Origin: Leptoclinus maculatus
Lineage: Eukaryota > Chordata > Actinopteri > Perciformes > Stichaeidae
Length of the DNA: 64,000 nucleotides
Assembly: GCA_032191485.1 (NCBI GenBank)
Contig: JAVDOI010000001.1
Coordinates: 32,763,885 to 32,827,884 of the forward strand
Direction: 5' to 3'
The number at the start of each line of letters is the position of its first letter. Position 1 is the first letter of the stretch. This document shows positions 1 through 13,900 of the stretch, in pieces. The notes under the pieces are model-generated. The model was not told the origin of the DNA. It did no database searches and saw only the letters and a list, made by a program, of their open reading frames with translations. A program made the position numbers and the translations under genes.

Positions 1-277
1 CATTTCAGAAACTGCATTCCACTGTGCTTTTTCCAATACTGTCACTCCATGCAAAACCGATACAGTTACAGTGAATTGGCAATCCACATCACATCTGTGA
101 TGATGCTCAGAAAGATTCCGTGGCATGCTGTGCCTGGGAAATGGGCTGAAAATAACACTGGCGCTGCCGAACAAGTATTTCAACATTTCTGGCTGTCAAA
201 GAAGAAAAACTGAGATGAAACTAGGGTTTGCACCTGTGAGATCGAATCAATCATCCGCATGTTTTATTTGACCTTAC
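1..277 (-). other. furin intron 6, partial
   Basis: This is the 5' part of the intron after the His exon. No coding sequence or repeat stands out. Confidence 0.7.
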
Positions 278-366
278 CTCCAATCTTGGCATTGTAGGCC
301 ACACCGACTCCACAGATCCCGTTGTTGGCTACAGCTGCCACTTCTCCTGCACATCTTGTTCCATGT
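278..366 (-). CDS. furin: furin coding exon 6: catalytic His
   Basis: Eighty-nine bases: one base finishing Arg204, then residues 205-233, then one base of the next codon. Acceptor ctctctag|ACA and donor TTGGAG|gtaagg. It encodes HGTRCAGEVAAVANNG then ICGVGVAYNAKIG. His205 is the catalytic histidine. This is the last furin exon in the window. The next exon, expected to begin with VRMLDG, lies beyond the left edge. Confidence 0.96.
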
Positions 367-1594
367 CTAGAGAGGAAGAATGAGAAAGTAAGAGGTATGC
401 TTAAGGAAACGACTTACCATTTTAAGTGTCATTCACCTAATGACACATCATTTCAGCATTTATACATGTATGATTAAATAAACATGCAGGTAGTGTGCAT
501 GTCTAACAACGGCTGCTTGTGAGAGTTCATGCTCCCTCCTCCACCGAGCTGTAGACGGAGGAAAAACAAACTGGTGGAGACAGGTTCTTGGCTTTAATTC
601 CTTTAAATAAATCTGAATTCCCATTTGTCTAAAAGAAAACATCCAGCCATTGATTGGAGACCTATGTACACTATCTTATGGCCCTCTAGCATTAGTAGCC
701 TTGGAATAACTGCAGGCCTGAATCAAGTCAAAGGAAAAAGGGAAATAAGACGGCACACTACCGTCACACATGGGAGAAAATTGTGAATTAGATTTGCCAT
801 TTTCACAGCGGGTCTTTCATTAAGCCTGAGCCTCTGTAGTAACACCTAGCTCCAGGCACCGCAGTGAAGAGCTCCAAGAAGCCAGCACAGAGGGGCTGAT
901 CATCACATTCCAGTCAGGTGCATTCCCCTGGTCCGCCAGATGGATACGCACTCTTAATGCCTTTCAAACCATGGCGCAATCCCCCACTGAAGTGCAGCCA
1001 TTCCCAGACAGGAATGCTGGAGCCAGGGCAACACTGTGCCACATCAGGAAACAACAGAAACCGTGGACTTTCACTACTGAAGGAACCATCTATACCAGCA
1101 GGCTTCCATTAAGGCACTCTGGGTATCCAGCCAAACCAAAAACACAAGAATCAAAACAGCACATCAGCAGCAGACATCCTCCCCCGACACAATAGGCTCT
1201 ATCTGCTGTCAGGATATGGACATTGAATCTGACGGTAGCCTGCCAAAACTGCTATTAATGAATATTAAAGAACTCATTAATCACCTACTTTGAAATGCAT
1301 TTTATGTCTGAGGTCACAGAGGCCATAACCCATAATTATTTGACTATATTTCTAATAACCGTTAAGACTTCTGCTTTCATTAAAGATACAGGTTTAACGA
1401 CAGAAGGTCAGAGAATTGTAATGCATCTGCTGGCCCCTCGAGATCTCTTTAGACACACTGATGAGCGGAGAGGGCAGAGGTTAATGTCAATGCCACAGTC
1501 AACATTGGCACCACGTATCCAACGTGTCACAGGACGCCAGTTAGATGGAGGCCGAGGTCCAGCATGCTAATAAAAACAACTTTATAGACAGAAA

Positions 1595-1650
<56 letters not shown>

Positions 1651-4600
1651 ATCTGGGTGATTTTCCAGAGAGCCTTATCTTGACATTCCTGGAAGTGCTG
1701 GGCTGTTTACTTTGGGAGTCGTATGTCCTACAGCATCCATGTTTGAGATGCAGCTGATGATAAGGAGCAGCTCAGGTGTCTGTGATGGGATGCCGGGCAT
1801 GCACAGGCATTTACCTCCAGTGTTTAACGGAGCCTTTTCCCAAATCTTCCTTTGACACATTCATTACAGTCACTTACTTACATGGTAGACTGATTCATAT
1901 CATACAAATGCTGTTACAGAGGTAAAGCTTAAGGTTTCTGAATCTTATTATGCAAGAGCTACTTTCATAATCATGCTCTTGGGAGTGATTTTTCTTGAGA
2001 GAGATAAAATGGATACAAGAAGATATGCTTTTACTGCTCCCACTCACTGTTCGGGTCAATTTGAAGAAGCTTCTTGGTGAAATCTTGTAAAAGTGAAACT
2101 TAAAGAGTCTCTAATGTCAAGGCAAATTAAAATCTATTCCATATGATATCATAGAAAACCAAGAAACGGACACATATTTACATTTAAAAAAAGCTGGCAA
2201 CACTTTTTGCTTAAAAATGAACGTAAACGATTATCAAAACTAGGGCTGTGATTTGGCAAAGAATCTGGCGATACAATACGTTTCATGATACAGGGGGTTG
2301 CACTTCAACATATTCCTGTAAGCAGGCAATTTTTAAATAAAATGTAAGGAAAACTATCACACTATAAAGAACAGACCACCATATGCATACCATCTGAATA
2401 AAAAACGTTTACTTTTGTATGCAATCAGAACAGTGGGTTCTGCGTTTGCACATTTAGTCCCTGTAACATGTAACATCATTACACGACTCTTTGTGCCATT
2501 TCTGAGCCACTGTCTGACATGAATCTTTGCATGTAAACTATTACAAATCGTTAGTGTTTTTGAGAATTGATACAGTTTCACAAAACATAAAGTAGCGATG
2601 CTCAAGTGTATCGCTATTTTCTTACAGCCCTGATCAACAGTGTTGCAAAGTTTTTTCTGTCCATCGACTAATAAATGTATCAGCTAATCATTTAATCTCG
2701 ACCTATGATACCCAAGTTTTGTTCTACCAAATAAAAATTGGTAATCAACCGAATCAGCTTTTAACACCCAAAACCTCATGAAGAATCCCCAAATGCAGAA
2801 TTACATCATGGCGAATTAGAAACTTTGACTCCGAGTTCATCTGTCGACAGGATGGTCAGTTACAATGAGATGACTGAGGAAGCTACCAGGCTTCTGACCA
2901 TGAGGGCGGAGCAAATGAATGTCCTCAATGTGTCTGTAGGCACACATTGCTAGTGTTCTGCTGTGCCGACACGTGAAACCAAACGCTGGATTCAACCTGC
3001 AGGCCAGAGGCTCAAGAGGGGACAGCACAGGAGAGGCTCACTTTAAGTGCTCTGGTGAAACCACTCCCAGACATTGTCTGCAGGGTTAAAGAGCCGTGTG
3101 TCACTACAAGTACAGCATTGTGAACAAGTCACACAGAGTATTGATCATCACTGCTGTAATATCTACCCAATATGTTCCCCGACACACTGGAGGACTCTCC
3201 GACTTCATTTAGTCTTAACTCTCAACTGCACTCAGAAAATCCGCTCCATTAACTGCAAAGATGCTCGCTATCCCTTCTAATACCTGATGTCCTTCCACAA
3301 TTGTGTGAACCAACTCAAGCACGCTGTAATGACCAAGTCAAGATATAACAGCAGGCTGTACAACAAGAAGTGTTTAAGGGTGGATAAGAGTCTGTTTATT
3401 AAGAGTCTTGATTTTGATACCGTGCAAAGATCACGTGATCATCTGAAAATGAAACGAACTCGCTAAACATAAACGTTGGGAAGTTGCTTTTGTTTCTTCA
3501 CACCGCAATACATTTTGTTTACGTTAGATGTAGTTTGGTTAGTATTTTTGTAAAACCCTTTCAGATATGCTCGTTATGCAGAGTGAATATATCTTTTTAT
3601 ATTACTAAAATATCACTGTAAAAAAAATCTTTTAATTTACCACAAGCACCATCATGTTGCCCTCGTCTGTGGACACGAAACGCTGAGATACAATGAATAA
3701 CCCAACGCTCTAATTTAGACAAGCTTCCAGCAGACCAAAACAAAACGCAATGAAGCAAAAGTCTATTAATGTGCCTGGAACATTAACAACATAATGGAAA
3801 CTATCCATTTACAGACTAAGTGGTGCGTGCATACCTGTACTGCTTACAGCATCAGTTTTCATCTCAACACGCTTACAACAGCAGTTACAGTTACAGTGTG
3901 AACATGCTTTGTATTTAAAACACTTTGATGCCTTCACTAATCCCTCTAAAAAAGAAAAACCTTGATTAAAAAGTCACTCACTTCTTGGAAAAAGGAACCG
4001 GAGACTCTTGAATAAACTTCACAACACCTTTTTGCATCGGATACATTGTCGTCATACGCAATGGTGATAATAGAAGATAAAGGTGAACAAAGAGCAATTT
4101 CAGTAAAAATCTTGTTCCGATTACAGCGAGAACAAGCCCCGTGGCAGAATCTAGGCACAGAGACCAACTCAGGTTACAGCAACGTCAGTCAGCTGCAGGC
4201 TTGAGGCCAACAAACACAATCAGTATTCATAGTCACAGCTGGCAGAACCATTATCACTGTGCAAAACCTAAACCGCGTCTCTCTGGAGGCTTGCTAAAGA
4301 GACATGCTATTGTCATACAGATGTATCCAAACTGTGCCTGTGTATGTTGTGCAAGGTATTCACCCAAACCTGCACTGGGCCAAAAAAAAAAAGCATTAAG
4401 AAAACCAAAATGTCACAAAAGCAGCTATTTGGCTTATTATATAAAGATGTGCCACTGATGCTGCAGGTTTTCTTGCGCTGCGGAAAACAGCAATCCTCTA
4501 AGGTGCCCCCCCCCCCGTATGATAGGTGATCCTTGACAATCACAAACTTGGCTCCTGATTTCTTTTGGCTGGATGACTATTGTGCTTCAGGAAGGGAATC

Positions 4601-6282
4601 TATTTTTGTGGCAGATTCTATTTGCTAATCTTGGGAGATGAGGCACAATATCCTGTAATTTGGTAATGGAGTGAAATGTTTGGCCTCTGCAGCTGTATCT
4701 TTAGTGTCTTGTAAACCCAGGAGGGTTGGGCACATGACATGAAAATAAATAAACAATCAATCAAATATCAAAAGGATTTCTGTAAGACTTTCAAGTTGGA
4801 CATGAACTAAATTGAGAGCAAAGCATAACCATTTCATCATATAGGGTCTGATATTGCAATGATATATTGTGACATATGCACTTGTCCAGCTTTGTATTGA
4901 TCTTTTTTTATCTTCACCCACTTCTCACCCAGAGTTTGGCAAACAACATTTTCCCTTCCCTTCTCTCTCACATTAGCTTAATTACTTCTTTTTTTTTAAA
5001 TCATTGAGGCTCTCGAGGCCGTGGATGTAGCCTTTGCTGTTCATTAGTCTCTGGGTTGCACTGAACCTCAAAGGTAAATCCGAACAACTGTTTTGCTCTG
5101 CTCATTCTTAAGTCTGTTAATGGTTCTGCAAGGTTACTAATGAGCTGGCCTTCAGGACAAAACGTCTGGCGATGTTTATAGGGCATGGTAAAGAGAGGAA
5201 TATGAAGGAACTGTCTAGAGAGAGATTAATGTAGGGTCAGGTAAAAATTAATCAGGCTGCCGTTAAATAGGTCCCGCCATCCATCGCGGTGCCTTAAATA
5301 ATTCTGAATAGACGTTGTAGTGAGTCTGCACTGCCCTTTGTTTTGTTCAGTAAGTTTACCTCATTTTTCCTGTGTATCATCATCATCATCATCATCAAAA
5401 ACAAATCTGCCACCACCAACAATGATTGATGTGCAATGAACATGACATTCTGCATGTTAATTGCACATGTTGAATAGTGTGATTCGGACCATATTTTATA
5501 CAGAGAGCTAGCCTCGATCTAAATCAGGAGGCACTGAATTGAGTATTACAAAAAAAAAAAAAGACTCCATGCCAGTTTGGCCAGGTTTAATCCAGAAAAT
5601 GCATATTTGGAAACCATTTTGATAGGATGGACCGTGAAACATCGAGATCCCATGCCGTCTTAGATAAACATGAGGGTGAATGGCCACATTGCTACTGAGC
5701 CATCCTCACTGCTTCCCGTATGCTGGGAAAGAAAGGAGGCCTTATGGAGGTGAACAGAGATGGCCTTTCTGCAGGGAACAGACACAGTCTCACACAGCCT
5801 TTCACATTTTCAATCCCGCCCACAGGTTGTTTACATATGCATCTGCACCAACCCGGTGTAAAGTAAGAGAAACAGGCACAAACACACACAAATATGCCCC
5901 CTCTCCATTGGTCCTGCCACAAGGAAGACACAGAGAGCTGGGTGGCAAGAGATAAGGGCTGAGGTGAGCGAGGGTTGGAAGGAAGGGGCAGCCAAAATGA
6001 AGGAAACATCAATAGTAAGTGTCTCAGCTGGGCTCCGGGCCACTATGAGCCACCAGAAGAGCTTAAGCGTGCCTTGGCACAGAGTGCGGATCTGTAGAGC
6101 TGGAGGGATCTTCTCCCACATTCTTGCACAAGAAATTCCACCATTTAGGGTTTTGTTGATGGTGGTTGGGGAAAACAGTTTGAGGCATTGGCACAGAATC
6201 CTAAAAACATTGGGCTGCACTACAAAGCGACAGCATATTGTTTACACTGTTTCCATGTTTATCAAAACTTTTACTGATAATC

Positions 6283-6315
<33 letters not shown>

Positions 6316-9300
6316 GTTCTGCTCCAAAGTAGAATTCTATCTTTTAAGTATGAAAATAATGACACACTCTACCTACAATCAGCCTCCACCTCGTATATGT
6401 TTCACAAAGCCTTTAAGGAGTTGATGCCACATTGGCATAGATACAGTATGTTTTGGCAGCTCTTTATCCCCCGGGCCTCCATATTCATGGTGCCTGCTCC
6501 TGGCCCCTGCCTCAGCGGGGGACGTTTGATTTCCATCTTCCATGCCCATCACTAGTAATCATGGTGAGCCTCTGGATAAAAAAGCCTCTCAGGCCAGTGC
6601 CCCACAAACATAAGATTACAGCGAATTAGAAATTAAAGTCAGACGGGAGGTAGGCAGTTGGAATGAAGGAAGACGAGCAAGGACCCTCCAGAGCCAAGAG
6701 ATTTGCTCGGTTTCATTAATGCTGATGAACTTAATTCAATCAATTCTCTGCAAGACATCACTGTGGTGGTAAACAACTCCTAATGCCATCTGCAGAGGCC
6801 ACTGCATTAAAGCGGTTTTATTCAAATACTACCTTAATCCTAGTGTAGATTTAGTCTACTTACCCTGCTATAGAAATGCCCCGCTGGTGCCTGTGTGATT
6901 TAGGAGGCCAGAGCAAATCCACATACTCGGAGTTGGGGGCAGGATTCATATTAGTTATTGCCCATTTTTACAAAGTAATATCCGCTAAACGGCTACAAAT
7001 CTAAATCTCTTGGACGAAGCCCATAGGCTATGGCCTTTAGTTAGTTTTGTTCCCATAAACGGTGCCCCAGCCATAGGCCTGTTTACAGTGAGGGGGACAA
7101 ATTAATGTCGTCCTGACATGTCCTCCTCACAGCCGGCATTTAGAAAACACAGATGGGCGTTTCACCGAGCAGGCCAACAGACAGAGAGAAGAGCGGAAAT
7201 TGAAATGTTGTGTGTGTGGATTTCTACCTGTTGTCATTAAGCTGCGTGTATCGAGGCTGAGGATCTGGGTCGCCATCGTTCACATCGTAACTGGCATCCG
7301 GGTCCTGAATAAAGATGCAGATAGTCAGTTTGGTACAGTCAAGTATTAAAACAAATCTGCCAAATTTTAAACCACAGAACCCGTCGGCACGGAAATTATT
7401 CGTAAAATAAATCAGCCACTTTTAGCACAAAGACGACACTATCTGTAATTCAAAATCTTATAATATGATAATCTGTTCTCATCTTCATTCGGTTTGCTGC
7501 TGCATTAACAGCCTCTCCATGGAAAACATAATAAGTTATACTCACGTAGTTCTGCATCAAGTCAGGATGGTTCTTCTCTATTCCATCATCCAGGATGGAC
7601 ACCACCACCCCTTTACCTGTGTAGCCCAACTGCCACGCAGACTTTGCATTCAAGTCACGGTGGTTGATGTTGTACTGAGGATGGAGAAAGCAAATAACTT
7701 AGATGGAATCTAATTAATGTGCAGCTTATTGAATTTCAGTTCTACCTTCTTAGTGAAAAACTAAAGTTTCTGAATAAGGGGAAGGCGGTATTGCTTACAA
7801 AGAGTATCCCGACTCTGACAGCATCAATGCCATGCTTGCATTTATTGCATTAATACCAAGCAAAGCACAGGTGGAGTGGTTCACGGCACACCGGAATCAT
7901 TCTGTATGCTTTTTGATAAGCTTATGGCTTTTGACCAAAGGTCAAGATGAATGTCAAGTCTGTCTTTCATCAAGTTCAAAGCTCTTCTTTCTCTAAGTGC
8001 ACCGTTGGTTAAACATAATGTCTCTGATGTACCACCGACACATTTTCCTCTCAGATTTCAGACCCCTTGTAAGTGCAGTCTATCATAAAAAGGATGAGGT
8101 GTGTTCTTCATCCTTGTAAGGTCATTGACAGTTAATCAAGAGGAAAATCAGTTGAAGCTGAATGTTGTGATCTGCTATGCTGATTCAAATTGGAGAAAGG
8201 TCTTCTGTGGCTGACACGCCGAGTGTATCATAAATCTAAGAGAGGCATGTGCAGGGCTTCATTTTGAATATTCCTCATCAAGGGAGTCCTTTTCTTCCTT
8301 AATGTCAGCATTTCTTCTCCACACATCTCAAGTCTGTGAGCGCACAGTAGGTACAGCTTTGAGGCTTGCCCACGATTTATCACGTTTCATCATTTAGATA
8401 AATATCTGAAAAATATTAAATATTCATTGGAACAGCAGATGCTGACAATTAGCATCTGTCCACCAAGGACACCCTTGCCAACAAAGCCACCCACACTCCG
8501 TGGGCCAGCCAGGTTCACTTTTAATGAGGTTCACACTTATTTCCTGCACATTCCTGCTACCTGAAAACATCACTTCTGAGCACACATTAACACGACAACT
8601 TGTCATCTAAAATACACAAACGATCATTTTTCAAACGATTTTAACTCATCAAAAGTGTAGATATTTGGACAGTATATGACCGGTCCACGATCAACAGCTT
8701 CATCACGATTAACGCTAACCTAATGGAGGTTGTTTGCGTCTTCTTTGTAACGTAGGGACATTTGTATTCTTCTAAAAGAAGCTCAGCTGATCCCAACAGT
8801 GGAAAGGATCTGAAAATTTCGAAGGTGTTGCTCCAGTTTTCTAGTCTATTTGGTGCTTTAATGAGCTTTACAACCTCATGGGAAGCTCACACACTTATAA
8901 ATAGAAATTAATTACATTTTTTCCCCACTTACACAAGTTCAGCATCTCTTTAACGAGGACCACAGAGCGCCTCATATTCACAGATATCAGCACAGTAACG
9001 TAGGTCATATTTTCACTAACATTTGTTTTCATCAAACATTTGTTATTTCCTTATGTGCCGGCAAAGAGGCTAGAGCTGCAACGATTAATAGTTGATCAAA
9101 AGAGAGTTAATAAAAAATGCTCCAAACATTTGCTGGTTCCAGCTTCTCCAATGTGAGGATGTATGATAGTATGTATGATAGTCAGTGAAATATCTTTAGG
9201 TTTTGGACTAATGGCTGGACAAACATCCATTTGTGTTCTGGGCAGTTTTCCAAAAATTTTTAGAACAAAAGGATTTATCAAGAAAATAATTGGCGGATTA

Positions 9301-10908
9301 AGTGAAAATGAAAATAATCTGCAGCTTTAAATATACTAAAATGCCATCATATTTTGCATAAATCCATATGTATCACAGGCAGGTTTTAATGTCAGTGAAA
9401 TACGATGAACTGTTGTAATAGATTCTGCCATACGTTCACATCTAGTCACATTAATACAACCAGGCAGCAGCCTCTCATCTACCCATTTGCCTTTCAAATT
9501 GCCACTAACTAATCCAACACACTGGGGAAGTCTGTCTGCCTCTGTTAAAGCACAGACATTTTGAACAACTGGTGATGCAAGTCTGATTTGCATCACCGAG
9601 AATTTTATTTCCGCCTGAAGCCCCCTCGCAGTAATTGAAGGAAGAGTGGAGCCGAACAGAGAATCTCAGGGGTCGTTACTGCTGCTTTTTAACAGGCCAA
9701 CGTATCAGTGACATTCTTCAAGTCAAACGGAAAAATCAATCAACTGAGAACAAGAGCGATTCAAGGTGAATCAGCTCTGTTTTTACCTCCACTTTCTGTC
9801 TCTGTTGCTATATGGACTGAAGTAAACCACCAATTTTGGGATGCAATTCAGAGTTCAAAGGCACTGTGTGTAAGCGTTAATGCTTATCGTTCAAACTGAA
9901 ACCTTCAAGTAAAGTTACTTAGACTTTGCTTTGTGTTCTGCAAACAAGACACACAACAGCATTCGCACTAAGGCGGCATATTGGATTCATACAAGCTTGT
10001 CTTTTGACTCGGGGGGGGGGGGGGGGGGGGGAGAATCACAGCCAGAAATTGAATTACGTGTATTGACTTCGGGTGGATAAAAAGCTCAACCAGTGTGCAG
10101 CCATGACTTATGTCCCACAGACACACCCCAATGTTGAATACTCACCAGGTACCACTGGTCTCTGAACTTGGGATCCATTGGTTCTACGAAGACATCCCGC
10201 TTTTTCCTTCGTTTCGACACTTGTTGCTCGGCCCAAGTCACCTAAACAAGGAGAGCACAAACACAGAGATACACATGTAGACATTAGCGATACGAACAAA
10301 AAGGTGAGGTGATGCTCAACAGAGAAAGAGAATGCATCCAAAAAGGTTACTGCTCACCATCATATATATATATATATATATAAAAAAAAGAGCAGAACAA
10401 AAAATAATTATGTGGTGGACACGAGGGTCGCAATGTCAAATAAATTAATAGAGATCAAAATTCTCAGCGGGATGACAGCAGACAGATTAGAGGCACAGGG
10501 GTACCACGGACTCCTCACTAATGAGACCTGCTGATAAAGTCCAGAGCAGCCTGGGACTAATTAAAACTTCTGGATTAGAGTCAAATGAGATGCACCAGAA
10601 TCTATTATGCTTATTCATGGGTACACCTACACATGTATGCACACTAACAATATACACGCAGAGGTACAAATTCAGTACAAGTCTAACAACACCGCAGTCG
10701 GCAGCGGGCTTTCATGATGAGCGAGCTCCTGCAGAAAGAGGCAGAATGCATACAGTGAAAGTAAGCCTGCATCTCTCACTCCCTCTGCAGAGTCGTGCTC
10801 GCTGTACAGCAAGAAACGCCAGAAAAGAAAAGAAAATGTCAGAGAACGAAGACACTGCCTGCCGCAAGGACGGAGCACCTAATGTGAAGGACAACCAAAT
10901 CACAGCAC

Positions 10909-10940
<32 letters not shown>

Positions 10941-13900
10941 CTGCAGATCACTAGACACAAGAGTAAAAAAAAAAAATAGAAGTAATGAAGGTCACATTAG
11001 CTGCTACGCTGAAGCGATGCCAATTCGACACTTCCATAATATAAATGCCATAATGGAATAATTTCCCTTCGAGCGGAGCGGTTTGTGTTTGAGGCTCGAT
11101 CAGTCTAAGTAGAGGAGACGTTTCCACCACGATTCATCCAGGATTCTTACTGGGAAGATGAGGTGAGCCCTGTGAGGTGCAAGGAAGGCAGTTTACACAC
11201 AAAGCTATGTGACAGCTTTTTCACAATGAACGTCCGCACAACACAGCTATGGGCCCCCCCCGACACATTAAGTCAAAGAACTACTGCTGACAGACACCGA
11301 TATGTCACCAAACGTGGGAAATGGGAGATAAACGAAAATAGCCAACCATGTTCTCGCCATTGGGATCCTTACTGTATATGTTCTGAATAAACATCAAGAA
11401 TATGTCTAAACTGGCATTATTAACTTTTTGTTTCTGGAAGATGAAAACCTTTGTGTCCTACTTCTGCATGTTATTCTGGTGGTCTCTTGCAGGTCACAGA
11501 GAAATGAACAACAGGTCAGAAGCGGTTATGAAACGTTTGTGCCCATACTGTATATATTTGCAATTCTTATTATAATGCCAAAATTGACATTTCTGTTTCT
11601 TAACTGTGATGTGCGCTGCAGCAGGTCCGATGCAGAGGACAAAACAAATATTTTTTACAATCAATATTGTTCTCGTAGCACTGAATCAAATGGTGCTAAA
11701 TGAAAAATGAATGCCATCACATCGGCTACTGAATCTCATCTTCACTGAATCAATAAATATGTACATTACATTTAAAATCTTTAAAAAAAAAAGGAGGGAT
11801 TCAGTTCCCTTGAGTTTCACAAAGCTATTCATAAGTAACATTTTTACTACATCTAATTAGTTTGACAGTTGTTGACATGCTTCTCTCAGTCAGGCTTTAA
11901 TATTGGCTTTCTGTTTTAAAGCAAATGACAATATTGATTGAATGGCCTACAGTGTGAGTGACAAACACTGTATGCAGGGAATAAATTCAGCGTCATTACA
12001 CTAGTCTGTGTGATCTCCAGTCAGACAGAAACAAGCCATTTTCTCTTGCGTCATAAGGCGGTGTGTGTGCGAGTTCCCCTCTTCCATTTCCTCATCTTTT
12101 CAAATCGCACATTTAATCCTGTGTGAAACCGCTCGTTATCTCACATACGTAGGTTGGAGCTCTGCTGTGATAAATGTCCATGATGATGTCGTTCAAACAT
12201 TAAAAAAAAAAAAGAAAACCACAATCTTTGCGCAATATTTGTTATCTGGGTCCACACAGGAAGTTATGTTTAATGCACATGGCAACAGACTGTTTACTGC
12301 ACCGTGTGTAGCTTGCATTGCCTCAAATACGCCCATTAAACCATTTCATTATCATTGCAAAGCATGATGTAAGCTGTCAATTCCCTTTGGTATTGTTTTG
12401 CATATAAACAAAACCATCATATGCAAGTCATTTTTACTTTGTAATATTATGCATGCCTTTGCCGACAACGTGACCTCTTCTATTCACACTGGAGCTGAGT
12501 AAGGAATGTAGAGAAACGCTTCTCGGTCTAACAGGACAGACTGGCCCAACATTACGCCAACATATAGAATTGGGAGTGCATTTACTGATGACAGCATGCG
12601 CTTAAAATTCAATGAAAAACACTTGAATCGTCTGTTAAGGGTCTTGTTATTACTTGATCATATAAAACAATTCTTATCTGGTGAAAGAAACATTTAGAGC
12701 AGCCACAACACTGTACATCTTCATCAAAACTGGAGTTAATTTATCGATATTCAAGATGCATTTGTTCCTCTTTTCACTTGCCCATTAAAGTCAAACCAGA
12801 GGGTCAGGCTTCAACACTCTACAGAAGACAAGGTAATACCATGACTGCTCAATCAAAGCCCATATCCTTCCAGCACACATGCAGATTAGCTTGAGTACAG
12901 TAACTACTCGTTACCGCTGCAGACACGTCAGTGACACCGGTTATTTGCCACTAATGGGTGCAGCCAGTCGTCTTTATGTCACACACTGTTCTTGGAAATA
13001 TCCATCAGAACACAGCGAGACGTGCCTTTGCTTTAGTCCTCGTCATGAGGAAATGATGGCACAGATTAGTGGCTTGGGTGTGTTCACAAACACACAATGG
13101 AGATACTGAATCAGTAAACTCTGGGGGGGAAAGAAATCCTGAAAGCTGCATACTGGCACAGCAATTACCTTCATTTTAGTACTTTCAGTTCCATTTGTGG
13201 GAAGAAAACATCATTACAGTGCAAATTAAGCACTGATGATTTGTAAGAGTTACCAGATTACATTTCCCTGACAGCACCCTTACATTACTTACCAATCATT
13301 TTAATATAGCATGCTATTCTATAATACAAACTATTTGAATGTCAACCTGAAGTAAACAATACAAGTCATATTTTTCAGCTAGATTTCCTACTTTTGACAG
13401 GACTGGAACAACAATAAACATTTCGATTTTCGATTTTGCAGTTTCCATGTGAAAAGTCTTTAATAGTCTGTGCAGAAGACAGAGCCCAGAAGTTGACAAA
13501 CAGACCTTTTCATTATAAACGGGCTCTGGAAATGGAAAACTGTGCAGACTGATCCAATGCAAAACTCATGTTGACAAACAGACTGCTGCTGCTCGCTTCA
13601 TGTCCAGGTGGACAATCGTAATCTGTCCAACAACTTGATTTCTCACTCTGCTTATTTTGTCCCACCCACTTCTTTGTCCTTCTTCATTATACAAACAATA
13701 GCTTCATCCCTCTGAGGCCAAATGGAAGCCGCTAGCAGAGCATCATTACAATATCAACTATAGTACGTATCAGTGGTGGGCGATGTCGTTCATATTCATA
13801 CTAAAGGCTTTCTGATGTAACTGCTACTCGTCTCGCAATAGTAATGAAACAAGCAATACAAGCATTCAAACAAATGACAAATGAATGTTCCGAGCACCTC

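Larger units (their letters stand above)
367..7227 (-). other. furin intron 5 (6.9 kb)
   Basis: Non-coding. It holds a CA repeat (1597-1649), a hAT-like miniature element (2241-2632), a short palindrome gatcacgtgatc with an E-box (3429-3440), an ATC repeat (5377-5396) and a GT repeat (6283-6307). The part from about 6600 to 7200 is repeat-free and looks like ordinary or possibly conserved intron DNA. No further exon was found. Confidence 0.75.
7675..10145 (-). other. furin intron 3 (2.5 kb)
   Basis: Non-coding. It contains a miniature inverted-repeat element (9071-9329) and a run of 21 G (10011-10031). Nothing else is recognised. Confidence 0.75.

Noticed and set aside
10521..10979. 152-codon open frame on the plus strand
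   Set aside because: Includes a translated CT repeat and shows no family features.
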